From: Cryptomeria japonica
Lineage: Eukaryota; Streptophyta; Pinopsida; Cupressales; Cupressaceae
Direction: 5' to 3'
NCBI RefSeq assembly: GCF_030272615.1
Contig: NC_081410.1
Location: 189,367,619-189,431,618 of the forward strand
DNA: 64,000 bases
Position numbers and translations under genes: made by a program. How positions within the stretch are numbered: position 1 is the stretch's first letter; every line of letters starts with the position of its first letter. Shown here in pieces: positions 22,134 to 32,360 of this stretch. Below the pieces are notes generated by a model. The model was given only the letters and a program-made list of their open reading frames with translations, did no database searches and was not told where the DNA came from.

Positions 22134-23424
22134 TTGTTAGAAATATTGTCATCAATGTTAAAGAAATTGGAAGTTATCATAGTTATCAAAGGTGTGAAGA
22201 CGAAGTTGTCATTGATGTCAAAGGGAATAGACGAGATCAAGAAGATTGTCATTACCGTCAAAGGTGTATGGAAGATTGAAGAGGGAATATCACCCGGGTA
22301 TTATATTTGATGTGCAATCTTGCACATGATTATACAAGAAAAGTTCTTGGAGTCATTTTTGCAAAGGAAAAGCAATTGAGAATTAATATGAATAGAAAGA
22401 TAGCGCTGGAAATTAAAAAGTCAAAAATAGAAAAAGACAGATTAGAATAAGATAAAAGAGAATAAGACTTAATAGACAAAAGAGAATAAATCAAAATAGA
22501 ATAAGACAAAAAAAATGAAGGCAACAATCATATTCAACAAAGACAGCGATTAATTTAAGAAAGGTTATTAACAAAGGGTGATGACTTTTTAAAGAGTTTT
22601 TTTTTCTAAGAGACGCCTCTCTTCATGAAGGCACGGTGATATAAAATAAAATAGAAATTGTGGAGAGTGTGTGACAGGGAATAAGAGGTAAGTGAGGAAT
22701 AAAACAAGTAATATAAAATACACACCAGCAGATCCATGGATAGTATGCAGATTTGTTAGTAAAGGGCATGACCATTCATGTGGTTGTATCTATTTTAAAG
22801 AGTTGCATCTTTTCATGAAGGCATGGAGATATAAAAGGAAGTAAGATTTTGTGAAAAGAGTGAGTTGTAGATAAAAGAAAATATCATTCATACACCAGCA
22901 AGTGTTTGTGGAAAGCAAATAGATAAATCTGATATACACCAGCAATCTCATGTGAAGATTCAAGAAGAGAATATACGCAAAATTGTAAAGGAAATATATT
23001 CAGATTTATGAAGAAATTTGGAGCAGATTTGTAAAGAGATTTAGAGCTTGTTTATAAAGGATTTGTGTGTAATATAATAGCAGATTTATGAGCATCCTTA
23101 TATTAGATTTTTGAAGGCCTTACGAGCAGGTTCTTGAAGAAGGTGTCTATAGACTCTATACTTATAGTGAAGGGTGATGTCTTTTGAAATTCATCTCTCT
23201 TGGTAAAGGTATATAAAGAGGTTTATGATGTGTGTGAGTGGAGTAAAAAGTATTGAATAAGAAGATATGTGAGGGTGTGAGAAATTAATATGAAGTAGGT
23301 GTCTTATTTAGTAAGAGTTATCTCTCTTGGCAAAAGACATCTCCATTCATGAGATCATTGAAGATATAAAAAGTATTTGAGAAGTGATGAATTAGGGGAG
23401 AGTAGAACAAACAAGCATACCAAA
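22134..23424 (+). mobile_element. Degenerate LTR-like block, AGCAGAT family, 5' copy
   Basis: It starts near 22134 with TGTTAGAAATATTGTCATC, comparable to TGTTAGAATATTG at 41592. Downstream it has repeated modules of CTCTTCATGAAGG...GATATAAAA (TATA-like cores near 22639, 22829, 23210 and 23363). It also has AGCAGAT motifs (22980-23110). Similar sequence lies at 32640-33490 and 42890-43650, where the tail carries the GCAATATTTTGCC...GTGGTTTTCTC sequence common at plant LTR ends. Here that tail is missing, because a second element is inserted at 23425. No coding sequence. Confidence 0.5.
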
Positions 23425-23848
23425 TGTTGTTGTGTAGCTAGGTCGGATCCCTTCTAGGGCCGACCTAGTGCACAAAATGCCAAGTGGCCTTTCGGGCTTG
23501 GCATTTGGATGTCTCAGTTCTATGAGTCTAATTTGGGGCGAACCACTTGTGTGTAATTTATGATTAAGTTAAATGTAACTTGCAACTAAGGGAGACTCAT
23601 ATGTAACTTGTAATATATAGTTCTGACCCTATCCTTGGCGCCAAAAGTATATGGCCGACTTGAGGTCTATTAGGAGATATTGATTCATATATATGCAAGG
23701 TTATGATTGCATCAATAGAGATGAATTAAATAACATGAAGGACATGTAGTGTGCTCGGGGGTGACGATAAGAGCTTATCATCTATGGTTGGGAAGGCAAT
23801 AGATCTAATGATTGCCTGTGGTTAACGAGCACTACCATAAAATCAACA
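23425..23848 (+). repeat. LTR1 of the non-autonomous element (424 bp)
   Basis: It begins TGTTGTTGTGTAGCTAGG and ends AAAATCAACA, directly followed by the primer-binding site. It aligns along its full length with the split LTR2. The visible differences are scattered substitutions and a 15-bp insertion in LTR2 near 32040. TGTTG/CAACA inverted ends are present. Confidence 0.9.
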
Positions 23849-23868
23849 TGGTATTAGAGCGGGTTCCT
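23849..23868 (+). promoter_or_regulatory. Primer-binding site (initiator tRNA-Met type)
   Basis: TGGTATTAGAGCGGGTTCC abuts LTR1. It matches the TGGTATCAGAGC consensus complementary to initiator tRNA-Met, with one change (C to T). The second copy at 32361 reads TGGTATCAGAGCGGG, matching the consensus fully. Confidence 0.85.
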
Positions 23869-25225
23869 TCTATAGAGCCTAACCGCTTGAAGGTAGATCC
23901 TACGCTTTTGAGGGAGTTCAATCAAAGTAATTTGCAGACTGAGAAATCTAAGTGTAGGCAAAAGTCGATTACCGAGCCTCTCAACTCAGACGTAAGCATC
24001 GCATATGCTCTGCAGTGAGTAATGACCGTTGAGGTGCCGATGATTGCCATTGGTCTGTCATTAGTGCTCAATGACAGATTTAGTCCGATGCCTTGGCATT
24101 GAAAGTCGCCAAGCTTGGTATTGAAATGCTGATGGTAAGTGGTGTCTCTATGGACATCCTTGTCCGTTTTAACATTCTATTTCTTCATTCAGGGAGGAGA
24201 ACATGTTGTGGAGGATTCTCTCCGGAGATTGTAACATTTTACTAGCAAATGAAAGTGACAGAGATCGCTCTCTTCACGACGCTTGTGGCTAGAGACATCG
24301 ACAAGGTGGCACCAAGCATTTTGAGGATTCAACGAAGCGACACGAGTCGGTACGCGTGCTATCGACTGCTCAATGTAATGGAAGGTTGAGATCGAGCAGC
24401 AACATAGTGGAGTTTTGTGATGATCACATTAAGCCGTACACAAATATGAAATGTGTGCGTATGGGGACAAAAGCGAATGGAGGCACCTAACGATCAGAAA
24501 TGGTGGAGAAGGCCTTCGTGCAATAACACCTTGCAACAACTCTCACATCATCCTAGAAGCTTCGAGAGTCGCATGAAGCACTTGTTTCGCTGAAGCCTGC
24601 ATAGGCATCGAATGATATTGCAACTGAAGGTCCAGTTATTCGAGTTCTTACTTATGTTGCTCGTGAAGATCATCTGATGTTTGTCCTAGGATGGGCACTG
24701 CAGCTTAGCATTTTGGCACACCCTGCTACAGGTGGATTTCTGTCGCATTTACGTGGGTAGTCCATCACTTTGCCATGGATAGTATTAAAGGTAGTTCTTC
24801 AGATGATGCTTAAGCTATGCATGAAGCAGATATTGTGGACGGATGATGAGTGATGGTGAGGGCCAAAGACCATGCAGCGATCAGATCATCACTAGGTGCT
24901 TTGGTGTGATCAATCCAAGTGAATGGAAATTCCATTGCTGAGCAAAATTATAAAAGATAAGTACTCCTTATGTTTGAATAAGGTTCGTGAATTTTTCATT
25001 AAGTCATGCTACATCATTGAATAGTGAATCATGTATTGACATTTCTCCTCACTATCATTATCTCTCTCTGAAATGCTTCCAGGACGAATAAGAGATTGCA
25101 TTCAAGGAAGGAAGATTGCTTGCATTTCTTCGCAGAGGAAGAATCAACATTTAGAGGGAGTCTGACATATCGTCAGAAGTAACCTTGGACGAAGAGATTA
25201 GAAGGTTGATATTTGCTTTAGAGGG

Positions 25226-25360
25226 AGCTTGACATTTCAGCTTCAGAGGAAGCATGACATTTCAGCTTCAAAGGGAGCTTGACATTTCATCTTTAGAGGG
25301 AGCCTGACATTTCAACTTCAAAGAGAGCCTGACATTCCAGATTCAGAGGGAGCCACGTCA
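25226..25360. repeat. 25-bp tandem repeat, six units
   Basis: Units of the type GAGGGAGCTTGACATTTCAG start near 25226, 25251, 25276, 25301, 25326 and 25351. The period is 25 bp with several substitutions per unit. A related single copy lies near 25154. It sits in the non-coding internal region of the LTR element. Confidence 0.85.
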
Positions 25361-25394
25361 TCATGAAGATTTGGTTAATGCATTTTGCTTTGTG

Positions 25395-25590
25395 ATGGAG
25401 AAATTTGAGGTGAAAGCCCTTGTTAATGAGTTCTTCTCTGTAAGGGAGAAGTTCGAGGTGTAACCCCTTGTTAATGAGTTCTTCTTTGTGAGGGAGAAGT
25501 TCGAGGTGCAATCCCTTGTTAATGAGTTCTTCTCTGTGAGGGAGAAGTTCGAGGTGCAATCCCTTGGTAATGCATTCTTCTCTGGGAGAA
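25395..25590. repeat. 48-bp tandem repeat, four units
   Basis: CCTTGTTAATGAGTTCTTC starts near 25418, 25466 and 25514, with a variant (CCTTGGTAATGCATTCTTC) at 25562. The period is 48 bp, a multiple of three, which keeps a minus-strand frame open as a 16-residue repeat containing TSNFSLTEKNSLTR. The resulting 138-codon minus-strand ORF (25361-25777) is judged a by-product of the repeats. Confidence 0.9.
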
Positions 25591-25765
25591 GTCCAAGGTT
25601 AAAGCCCTCATTCCACCGTCTACGAGTAGGTATGGTGGATCCACCCTTTGCGAGCAGGCATGGTGGAGATGCATTCTTCTCTGGTAGAAGCCTGAGGTTA
25701 GAGCCCTCGTTCCACCCTCTGCGAGTAGGCATGGTGGAGCCACCCTCTGTGAGTAATATAACCAT
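25579..25765. repeat. 99-bp tandem duplication
   Basis: Two units starting at CTCTGG (25579 and 25678) contain GGTTAAAGCCCTCATTCCACC/GGTTAGAGCCCTCGTTCCACC and GAGTAGG(T/C)ATGGTGGA. The second is slightly truncated. Within each unit CGAG(T/C)AGGYATGGTGGA recurs once more. This completes the repeat-rich internal region ahead of the polypurine tract. Confidence 0.8.
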
Positions 25766-25810
25766 GGTGGTAGTCACTATGTGACTTTGTCATTCAAAAG
25801 GAATCCTCCC

Positions 25811-25824
25811 TAGCTAAGAGGGAG
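25811..25824 (+). promoter_or_regulatory. Polypurine tract of the non-autonomous element
   Basis: CTAAGAGGGAG directly precedes the TGTTG start of LTR2 at 25825. The extended sequence CTAGCTAAGAGGGAGTGT is identical to that before the 3' LTR of the inserted Copia element (31279), although the LTRs themselves differ. Confidence 0.8.
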
Positions 25825-25866
25825 TGTTGTTGTGTAGCTAGGTCAGATCCCTTCTAGGGCCGACCT
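25825..25866 (+). repeat. LTR2 of the non-autonomous element, left piece
   Basis: TGTTGTTGTGTAGCTAGG and the following bases match LTR1 from its first base. The piece stops after GGGCCGACCT, where the Copia element starts. The last five bases, GACCT (25862-25866), are repeated at 31959-31963 as the Copia target duplication. Confidence 0.9.
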
Positions 25867-26506
25867 TGTTGAAAAACTATGTAGCAACGGTCGGATAATT
25901 CTTACCCTTGATCGCACTTCACTATATTTGCATATTCTGATTACAAATCACGAGATTATATGATGATTGATTTGCTCTATAATCATTTATATGACAACCG
26001 GATTATACATAGCATTGTTTATGTTGTATATCGATTGTCAAGAGTGATGATTACAAGTTGTTTGTAAAGTCATAGTATCAGTCACTAATTATACCAATTA
26101 CTAATTGTTTAAATATTGTGTATGTTTACCATCTGTTATCAATGGTCGTTCCTCTACATAGGGGTCACGACTCTATGTGGAATCATGTCGATTCCACACA
26201 GAGCCATGACTCTATGTGGGCCACTGAGAGTGTATATATATCTTGGCCCTATTCCATTTGATGCTGAATATACGAAGTTGTTATGATAACAAGTGCAATT
26301 AGTATCGTGGTGAAAACAGGAGTAGTCGATATCATTGCACTTACAACAGTCAATATTATTGTACGTACAACAGTCGATATTTTGTGCATACATCAACGAC
26401 CTGCAATATTATACAGAACATTGTGTGATCTTCAATTACAACTACTGTGCATAATTATTACATTATAATTTAAAATTACAATATATAAATCTGATCCACT
26501 TTAACA
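25867..26506 (+). repeat. Copia 5' LTR (640 bp)
   Basis: It starts TGTTGAAAAACTATG and ends CCACTTTAACA. U3 has one hairpin-forming unit (CTATGTGGAATC...GATTCCACA, about 26174-26205) and a GTGTATATATAT TATA box near 26231. R/U5 has three ~27-bp repeats of the AGTCGATAT...ACAAC type (26310-26390). It is about 40 bp shorter than the 3' LTR because that one has an extra hairpin unit. Confidence 0.93.
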
Positions 26507-26521
26507 TGGTATCAAAGCCAG
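26507..26521 (+). promoter_or_regulatory. Copia primer-binding site
   Basis: TGGTATCAAAGCCAG directly follows the 5' LTR. It matches the tRNA-Met type consensus TGGTATCAGAGC with one change (G to A). Confidence 0.88.
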
Positions 26522-26608
26522 CATAAGAAAAATATCAGATCAGATTTATATAGGCGAGACTAATCTCTATATATTCTTGAATTCTTCAACTCCCTTCTAT
26601 ACATCAAA

Positions 26609-27894
26609 ATGGTGAATGGTGTTAGATTCGAGGATCGACTTGATGGAGCTTCCAACTTTGTATCTTGGAAGTTGAGGATCATGCTTGCTTTAAGAGAAAA
26701 CGAATTAGATGAATTTGTAAAGAAAGCTATACTTGTACCTGACGAAGAAAGTGAAATTCTCCAATGGATGAAGAACAATAAAGCTATGAAAATGTTGGTG
26801 GATGTAGTAAAAGACCATATTGTACCAATTATATTTTAAAATTGGAAACGGCCTATGATATGTTCAAATCATTAGAAAGTATGTATGAGACAAATAACAC
26901 TAGTAGAGCTCTTGGATTAAAGCAACAACTCCACCATGTTAAAATGATCAAGGGTGAATCTATCACCTCATACTTCATGAGGATAACAGAACTAAGAGAA
27001 CAACTCTCCACCATTGGTCACACGATTGAAAGTAAAGAGTTAACCATGTTGGCCCTCAATGGTTTCCCTTCTTCTTGGGAATCATTCATTCAAGGGATAA
27101 GTGCACGATCTAAACTTCCTAAGTTTGATCGTCTAAAAACTGATTGCATTCAAGAAGAATCGAGACTAATCACAAGAGGGATTGGACAAAGCTCCACGAA
27201 CGGTGACATTCATGTCCTAGCCACTCACTCCACCAAGAAGAAGGGAAAGAAAGGATACTTCAAAAGGAAGAAAGACAAAGAATCAAATGGTGTTTCTACG
27301 TCCAAGAGAAGGAAGGATATGTCAAAAGTACAATGTTTCAGATGTGACAAATATGGTCACTATGCCATGAAATGTCCTACCAGGAACATGCCTCAAGCTT
27401 CCATTGCACATGTTGACGAAACCCTTCCTCAAGGAGATTCAGATGGATTCATCTTCTATTCAGCTCTTTCAAGTCATATGGCTACCGATCACAGCACTTG
27501 GATAATTGATAGTGGGGCATCACGCCACATCGCGGGATTTAGAGAACACCTAGATAACTTGGTGGAGAATACATCAAATGAGAAATTTACCATTGGAGAT
27601 GACTCTAGCTATTTAGTGAAAGGAGTTGGGACCTCTACTTTACAACTAAATTCAGTTATCTCTATACAATTGACAGATGTATTATTCGTACCAGGGATTA
27701 AGTGAAACTTGGTCTCCATATCAGCCTTGGAAGACAAAGGCTATCATATTGCCTTCATGGATGGTAAGGTCCTAGCATGGCCCAAGAAGACAAACATCAA
27801 GAAGGCTCAAATTATAGGAGCTCGCCATGGATGTCTCTATCAACTTTGCACTACTCCTTCTCAAGCACTAATTCATGATTCTTCAAACACGTGA
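26609..27894 (+). pseudogene. Copia gag-protease, broken
   Basis: Gag builds the cytoplasmic particle; the protease cuts the polyprotein. The reading starts at 26609 (MVNGVRFEDRLDG, then SWKLRIMLALRENEL, a typical Copia gag N-terminus). It stops at 26837-26839 after a frameshift near 26830 and continues in the next frame from 26842. The continuation holds the gag helical domain (LHHVKMIKGESITSYFMRI), a CCHC knuckle CFRCDKYGHYAMKC near 27333, and the protease active site IDSGASRH (Asp at 27508). A TGA at 27703-27705 interrupts it before the conserved NLVSIS segment, which continues in the same frame to 27894. Confidence 0.93.
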
Positions 27895-28939
27895 GATTTG
27901 GCATAGAAGATTGGGGCATCTTCATTTTCGTGCTCTACCTTCAATGGAAAAGATGGTGACAGGACTTCCCAAGCTTAACCAAGAACGTGAAGGAACTTGC
28001 AAATGATGTGCCTTGGGGAAGAGCACTAAAGGTACTTTTCATAACAGTGAAAGTAGATCTAAATATGTTTTAGAACTTATTCATTCAGACTTATGTGGGC
28101 CCATGACAGTAGCTTCCTTAGGTGGGTTCTTGTACTATGTTACTTTCATTGATGACTATTCTAGGAAAACTTGGATATATTTTTTGAAGAATAAAGAACC
28201 TGATGAAGTACTAATGAGATTTAAGGAATTCAAAGCCCTAGTAGAAAATATGTCAGGGAAAAGAATCAAAACCTTAAGATCAGATAATGGAGGAGAGTAT
28301 ACCTCTAATAACTTTAGAAAATTTTGTAGTGATGCTGGGATTAAGAGGGAGTTTAGTGTTCCCTATAACCCTCAACAAAATGGTGTGGTAGAAAGGAAAA
28401 ATAGGACCATTGTAGAATCAGCCAAAGCCATGATACATGACCAAAATCTTCATACCTCCTTTTGGGCTGAAGCTTCTAGAACTGCTGTTTATATTCAAAA
28501 TAGAAGCCCTCACAACATTTTGGGAATCAAAACACCCGAAGAAGCATTCATTGGAGTAAAACTTGATATAAGCCACTTAAGAATCTTTGGTTGCCCAGCA
28601 TACATACACATACCCAAAGATAAAAGATCAAAACTAGAACCTTCAGGCAAGAAGGGAATTTTTTTAGGCTACAGTGAAACATCTAAAGCCTATAGGATCT
28701 ATATTCCAGGACAAAAAATGATTGAGTTAAGTAGGGATGTAATCTTTGAAGAAGATGTTGCATTCAAAAAATCCAAGGATATCCATGAGATAGACATTGA
28801 AGATCAAGAGCCTCCTCAAAGTATGGAAGAAGACCATACTCCTGAGATTCAGAGGGAGACTTGTGAACTTGTGGAAGATATTAATCCAAATGAACCCTTG
28901 GATCCTACTGATGGGCCTAGAGACATTGTTGTAAACTAG
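27885..28939 (+). pseudogene. Copia integrase, broken
   Basis: Integrase inserts the cDNA into the genome. After a frameshift near 27885 the gag-pre-integrase motif IWHRRLGHLHFRAL is visible. A TGA at 28004-28006 sits between two cysteines of the zinc-binding segment. The catalytic core is otherwise intact: HSDLCGP (Asp at 28088), RSDNGGEY and NGVVERKNRT supply the D, D and E. The C-terminal part includes IFGCPAYIHIPKDKRSKLEP and GIFLGYSE. An in-frame TAG at 28937 separates it from the reverse transcriptase region. Confidence 0.95.
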
Positions 28940-30625
28940 AAAAGACCTCTTTGGGCAAGAAAAATGATGCAAGAGGCTGAAGGCTTTGCAGCACCAAAAG
29001 GAACCATTAGGGAAAGTAAAAGACCACACAAATTCTCTAGCTATGTTGCATTAATGAGTGAGATCGTTGAGTCAGAACCCACTAGTGTTGAGGAAGCTTC
29101 TAGTCTTCAAGTTTGGAAAGATGCTATGATAGAAGAATACCAATCTATTCTAAAGAATGATGTTTGGGACATTTTTCCTAGACCATAAGGTAAACCAGTT
29201 GTTTCCTCTAAATGGCTCTTCAAAATTAAAAATGCTGCTGATGGTAGTATAGAAAAATATAAAGCCAGATTTGTAGCTAGAGGATTTTCTCAAAAGGAGG
29301 GAATTGACTACGAAGAAGCCTTTGCTCCTGTTGCCCGATATACTTTTGTCAGAACCGTGATTGCTATTGCTACATCTAAAGGGTGGAAGATCCATCAAAT
29401 GGATGTAAAGACGACCTTTCTCAATGGCGTGATTGAGGAAGAGGTCTACATTGAGCAACTTGAGGGTTTCGTGATTCATGGGAAAGAGGCTCATGTTTGT
29501 AAGGCATTGTATGGTCTTAAACAGGCTCCTCGTGCTTGGTATGAGAGGATTGACCATTACCTTTTGGGCTTGGGTTTCTCCTAGAATGATGCAGATTCTA
29601 ACCTATATTTCAAGGTAATTAGTGTAGAAATATTGATCCTAATTCTTTAAGTTGATGACTTATTAGTTACAGGAGAAGATCATCTTATTATCGAATGTAA
29701 GCAAGAGTTAGCATCTGAATTTGATATGAAAGATCTTGGTCTATTATGCTATTTCCTTGGTTTAGAAGTATGGCAGAAATCTGATGGGATTATTCTAAGT
29801 CAAGGAAAATATACCATTGACATTCTGAAAAGGTTTGGAATGATGGACTGTAAATCCATGGTTACACCTATGGAAACAATCTTGCATAAGTTAAGAGAAG
29901 ATGCACCTTATTCAGACTTGGTAGATCCCACTCTTTACAGGCAAATGATTGGGTCCTTGATGTACTTGGTCAACACTAGACCAGATATTTGTTATGCAGT
30001 GAGTGCACTTAGTCAGTTCACGAGTGAACGAAAACAAATGCATCTGGTTGCGGCAAAGCATATTCTGAGATACTTGCGTGGCACAATTGGATATGGTTTA
30101 AAATATGATGATGTGAACCTGAACCTTCATGGGTATACTGATTTTGATTGGGTTGGGAGTGTAATTGATCGGAAAAGCACATCAGGGTGTTGTTTTAGTT
30201 TGGGTTCGGCTATGATTTCTTGGTTCAACAGGAAGCAATCTTTAGTTGCACTCAGTTCCACAGAAGCAGAGTATATCGCAGCATCCATGGGGGCTCGAGA
30301 AGCTGTGTGGCTCAAAAAACTTCTTGTAGGATTGTTTGGACAATCCTTAGACCCTACTATCATCCATTGTGACAATCAGAATTGTATAAAGCTTTCTGTC
30401 AATCCTGTGTTTCATGACAGAACAAAGCATGTGGAGATTCCTTATCATTATGTTAGAGACATGGTGGAAAGGAATGTTATTCAGTTGAGATATGTTAGTA
30501 CAGATGAACAAATTGCAAATATCCTCACCAAGCCTCTTGCTAGAATAAAGTTTGCATACTTTCGAGGTAAGCTTGTTATGGTAGAAAATGTAGCTCTAGC
30601 TGAGATTGAGTCTCAACAACATTGA
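28940..30625 (+). pseudogene. Copia reverse transcriptase-RNase H, broken
   Basis: It copies the element RNA into DNA. In the same frame as the integrase it shows KWLFKIKN and KARFVARGFSQ, QMDVKTTFLNG, ALYGLKQAPRAWY, DVKDLG-like DMKDLGLLCYFLGLEV, and the RNase H motifs TDFDWVGS, STEAEYIA and CDNQNCIKL. Stops interrupt it at 29186 (TAA), 29582 (TAG) and 29648 (TAA). The last falls on the first residue of the YVDD motif, leaving VDDLLVTG. From 29726 the frame is open for about 300 codons to 30625. Confidence 0.96.
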
Positions 30626-30849
30626 TTTGTTTTTAATAGTACTAATGTATTCTGTAAGATGTTTAAAGTGTAAACTCTTTTAATACAATCTTATTTATTT
30701 GATATGGTTCATGATTAGTGTCATGTGTGTGACTCCATGACAACTTGGTTCAGTGCTTGATGAGCCCTTGTGAACATTATTGTGAGGTGACGATCTCTCA
30801 ATAATGAACACTTGTACATCTGATCATTATCGTAAGGTGAGGATCTTAC

Positions 30850-31190
30850 GATATTGATTGATCATACCATTATGATGGATATCATGGGACGTGATATCTA
30901 TAGACATGCCATAATGGTGGATATCATGTGACATGGTATCCATGGATAAGCCATAATGGTGATATTACATAAAGAGATACTCATGGTGGATTTCATGTGA
31001 CGTGAAATTTGTGGACATGCCATGAAGTAATATCTTTAGATATACCATGATGGTGGATATCATGAGACGCGATATCCATGGACAAGCCATAATGGTGGAT
31101 ATTACATTAAAAGATTTATGGTGAACATCACGTGACATGATATCCGTGGATATGCCATAACTCCTGATATCACAGTGAGGTGATATCTTT
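30850..31190. repeat. Palindrome-rich repeats between Copia pol and 3' LTR
   Basis: Several diverged units of the type GGATATCATGNGACGTGATATC, then GGACATGCCATAATGGT, occur from about 30860 to 31185, with spacings of roughly 50-60 bp. The core is itself an imperfect palindrome (GATATCA...TGATATC). A related, simpler pair (GTGAGGTGACGATCT, GTAAGGTGAGGATCT) precedes it at 30780-30850. The region is untranslated. Confidence 0.75.
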
Positions 31191-31263
31191 CTCTCACACA
31201 ATAGATGAAGCTTTTGTATTCTCAATGTGGTGATATAACTTATTAGGATAGAAGAATTCCTCC

Positions 31264-31278
31264 CTAGCTAAGAGGGAG
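31264..31278 (+). promoter_or_regulatory. Copia polypurine tract
   Basis: CTAGCTAAGAGGGAG ends immediately before the TGTGG start of the 3' LTR. Its match to the tract of the non-autonomous element at 25811 extends through CTCCCTAGCTAAGAGGG. Confidence 0.85.
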
Positions 31279-31958
31279 TGTGGAAAAACTATGTAGCAAT
31301 GGTCAGATAATTCTTACCCTTGATCGTACTTCACTGTATTTGCATATTCTGATCACAGATCACAATATTATATGATGATTGATTTGCTCTATAATCATTT
31401 ATATGACAATCAGATTATACTTAGCATTGTTTATGTTGTATATCGATTGTCAAGAGTGATGATTAAAAGTTGTTTGTTAAGTCATAGTATCGGTGACTAA
31501 TTATACTGATTACCAATTGTTTAAACATTGCGTATGTTTACCATTGGTTACCAATGGTCATTCCTCCACATAGGAGTCACGACTCTATGTGGAATCATGT
31601 CGATTCCACATAGAGCCGTGACTCTATGTGGAATCATGTTGATTCCACATATAGCCGTGACTCTATGTGGACCACCGAGAGTGTATATATATCTCAACCC
31701 TATTCCATTTGATGCTGAATATACGAAGCTGTTATGATAACAAGTGCAGTCGGTATCGTGGTGAAAGCAGGAGCAGTCGATATCATTGCACTTACAGCAG
31801 TCGATATTCTTGTACTTACAGCAGTTGATATTTTGTGCATACATCAGCGACCTGCAATATTATATAGAACATTGTGTGATCTTCAGTTACAACTACTGTG
31901 CATAATTATTACATTATAATTTAAAATTACCTATATATAAATCTGATCCACTTTAACA
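31279..31958 (+). repeat. Copia 3' LTR (680 bp)
   Basis: It starts TGTGGAAAAACTATG and ends CCACTTTAACA, collinear with the 5' LTR. Its U3 contains two adjacent hairpin units (about 31579-31672) where the 5' LTR has one. This accounts for the 40-bp length difference. The TATA box GTGTATATATAT lies near 31681. Scattered substitutions elsewhere show the element is not very recent. Confidence 0.93.
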
Positions 31959-31963
31959 GACCT
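31959..31963 (+). other. Target site duplication of the Copia insertion
   Basis: GACCT follows the 3' LTR and matches 25862-25866 before the 5' LTR. Removing the Copia element and one GACCT rejoins LTR2 into GGGCCGACCTAGTGCAC, exactly as in LTR1. Confidence 0.95.
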
Positions 31964-32360
31964 AGTGCACAAAATTCCAAGTGGCCTGTCGCCCTTGGCA
32001 TTTGGATATCTCAGTTGTATGAGTCTAATTTGGGGCAGGCCCTATTTGGGCAAACCACTTGTGTGTAATTTATGATTAAGTTAAATGTAACTTGCAACTA
32101 AGGGAGACTCATATGTAACTTGTAATATATAGTTCTGATCCTATCCTTGGCGCCAAAAGTATATGGCCGACTTGAGGTCTATTAGGAGGTATTGATTCAT
32201 ATATATGCAAGGTCATGATTGCATCAATAGAGATGAATTAAATAACATGAAGGACATGTAGTGTGCTCGGGGGTGACGCTAAGAGCTTATCGTCTATGGT
32301 TGGGAAGGCAATAGATCTAATGATTGCCTGTGGTTAACGAGCACTACCATAAAATCAACA
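31964..32360 (+). repeat. LTR2 of the non-autonomous element, right piece
   Basis: It continues from AGTGCACAAAATTCC to AAAATCAACA, collinear with LTR1 from 23471 onward. A 15-bp extra segment near 32038 (GCCCTATTTGGGC) partly repeats the neighbouring sequence. Confidence 0.9.

Larger units (their letters stand above)
25867..31958 (+). mobile_element. Ty1/Copia LTR retrotransposon (6.09 kb), inserted and decayed
   Basis: A complete element. Order: 5' LTR (25867-26506), tRNA-Met primer site (26507), gag with CCHC knuckle, protease, integrase, reverse transcriptase and RNase H, a repeat-rich 3' untranslated part, polypurine tract, 3' LTR (31279-31958). Integrase ahead of reverse transcriptase defines Copia. 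It is flanked by the 5-bp target duplication GACCT and sits in LTR2 of the non-autonomous element. Pol carries at least two frameshifts and six in-frame stops, so it cannot make its own proteins. Confidence 0.97.

Noticed and set aside
25361-25777. 138-codon minus-strand ORF with 16-residue repeats
   Set aside because: It is generated by a 48-bp tandem repeat in the untranslated interior of a non-autonomous LTR element.
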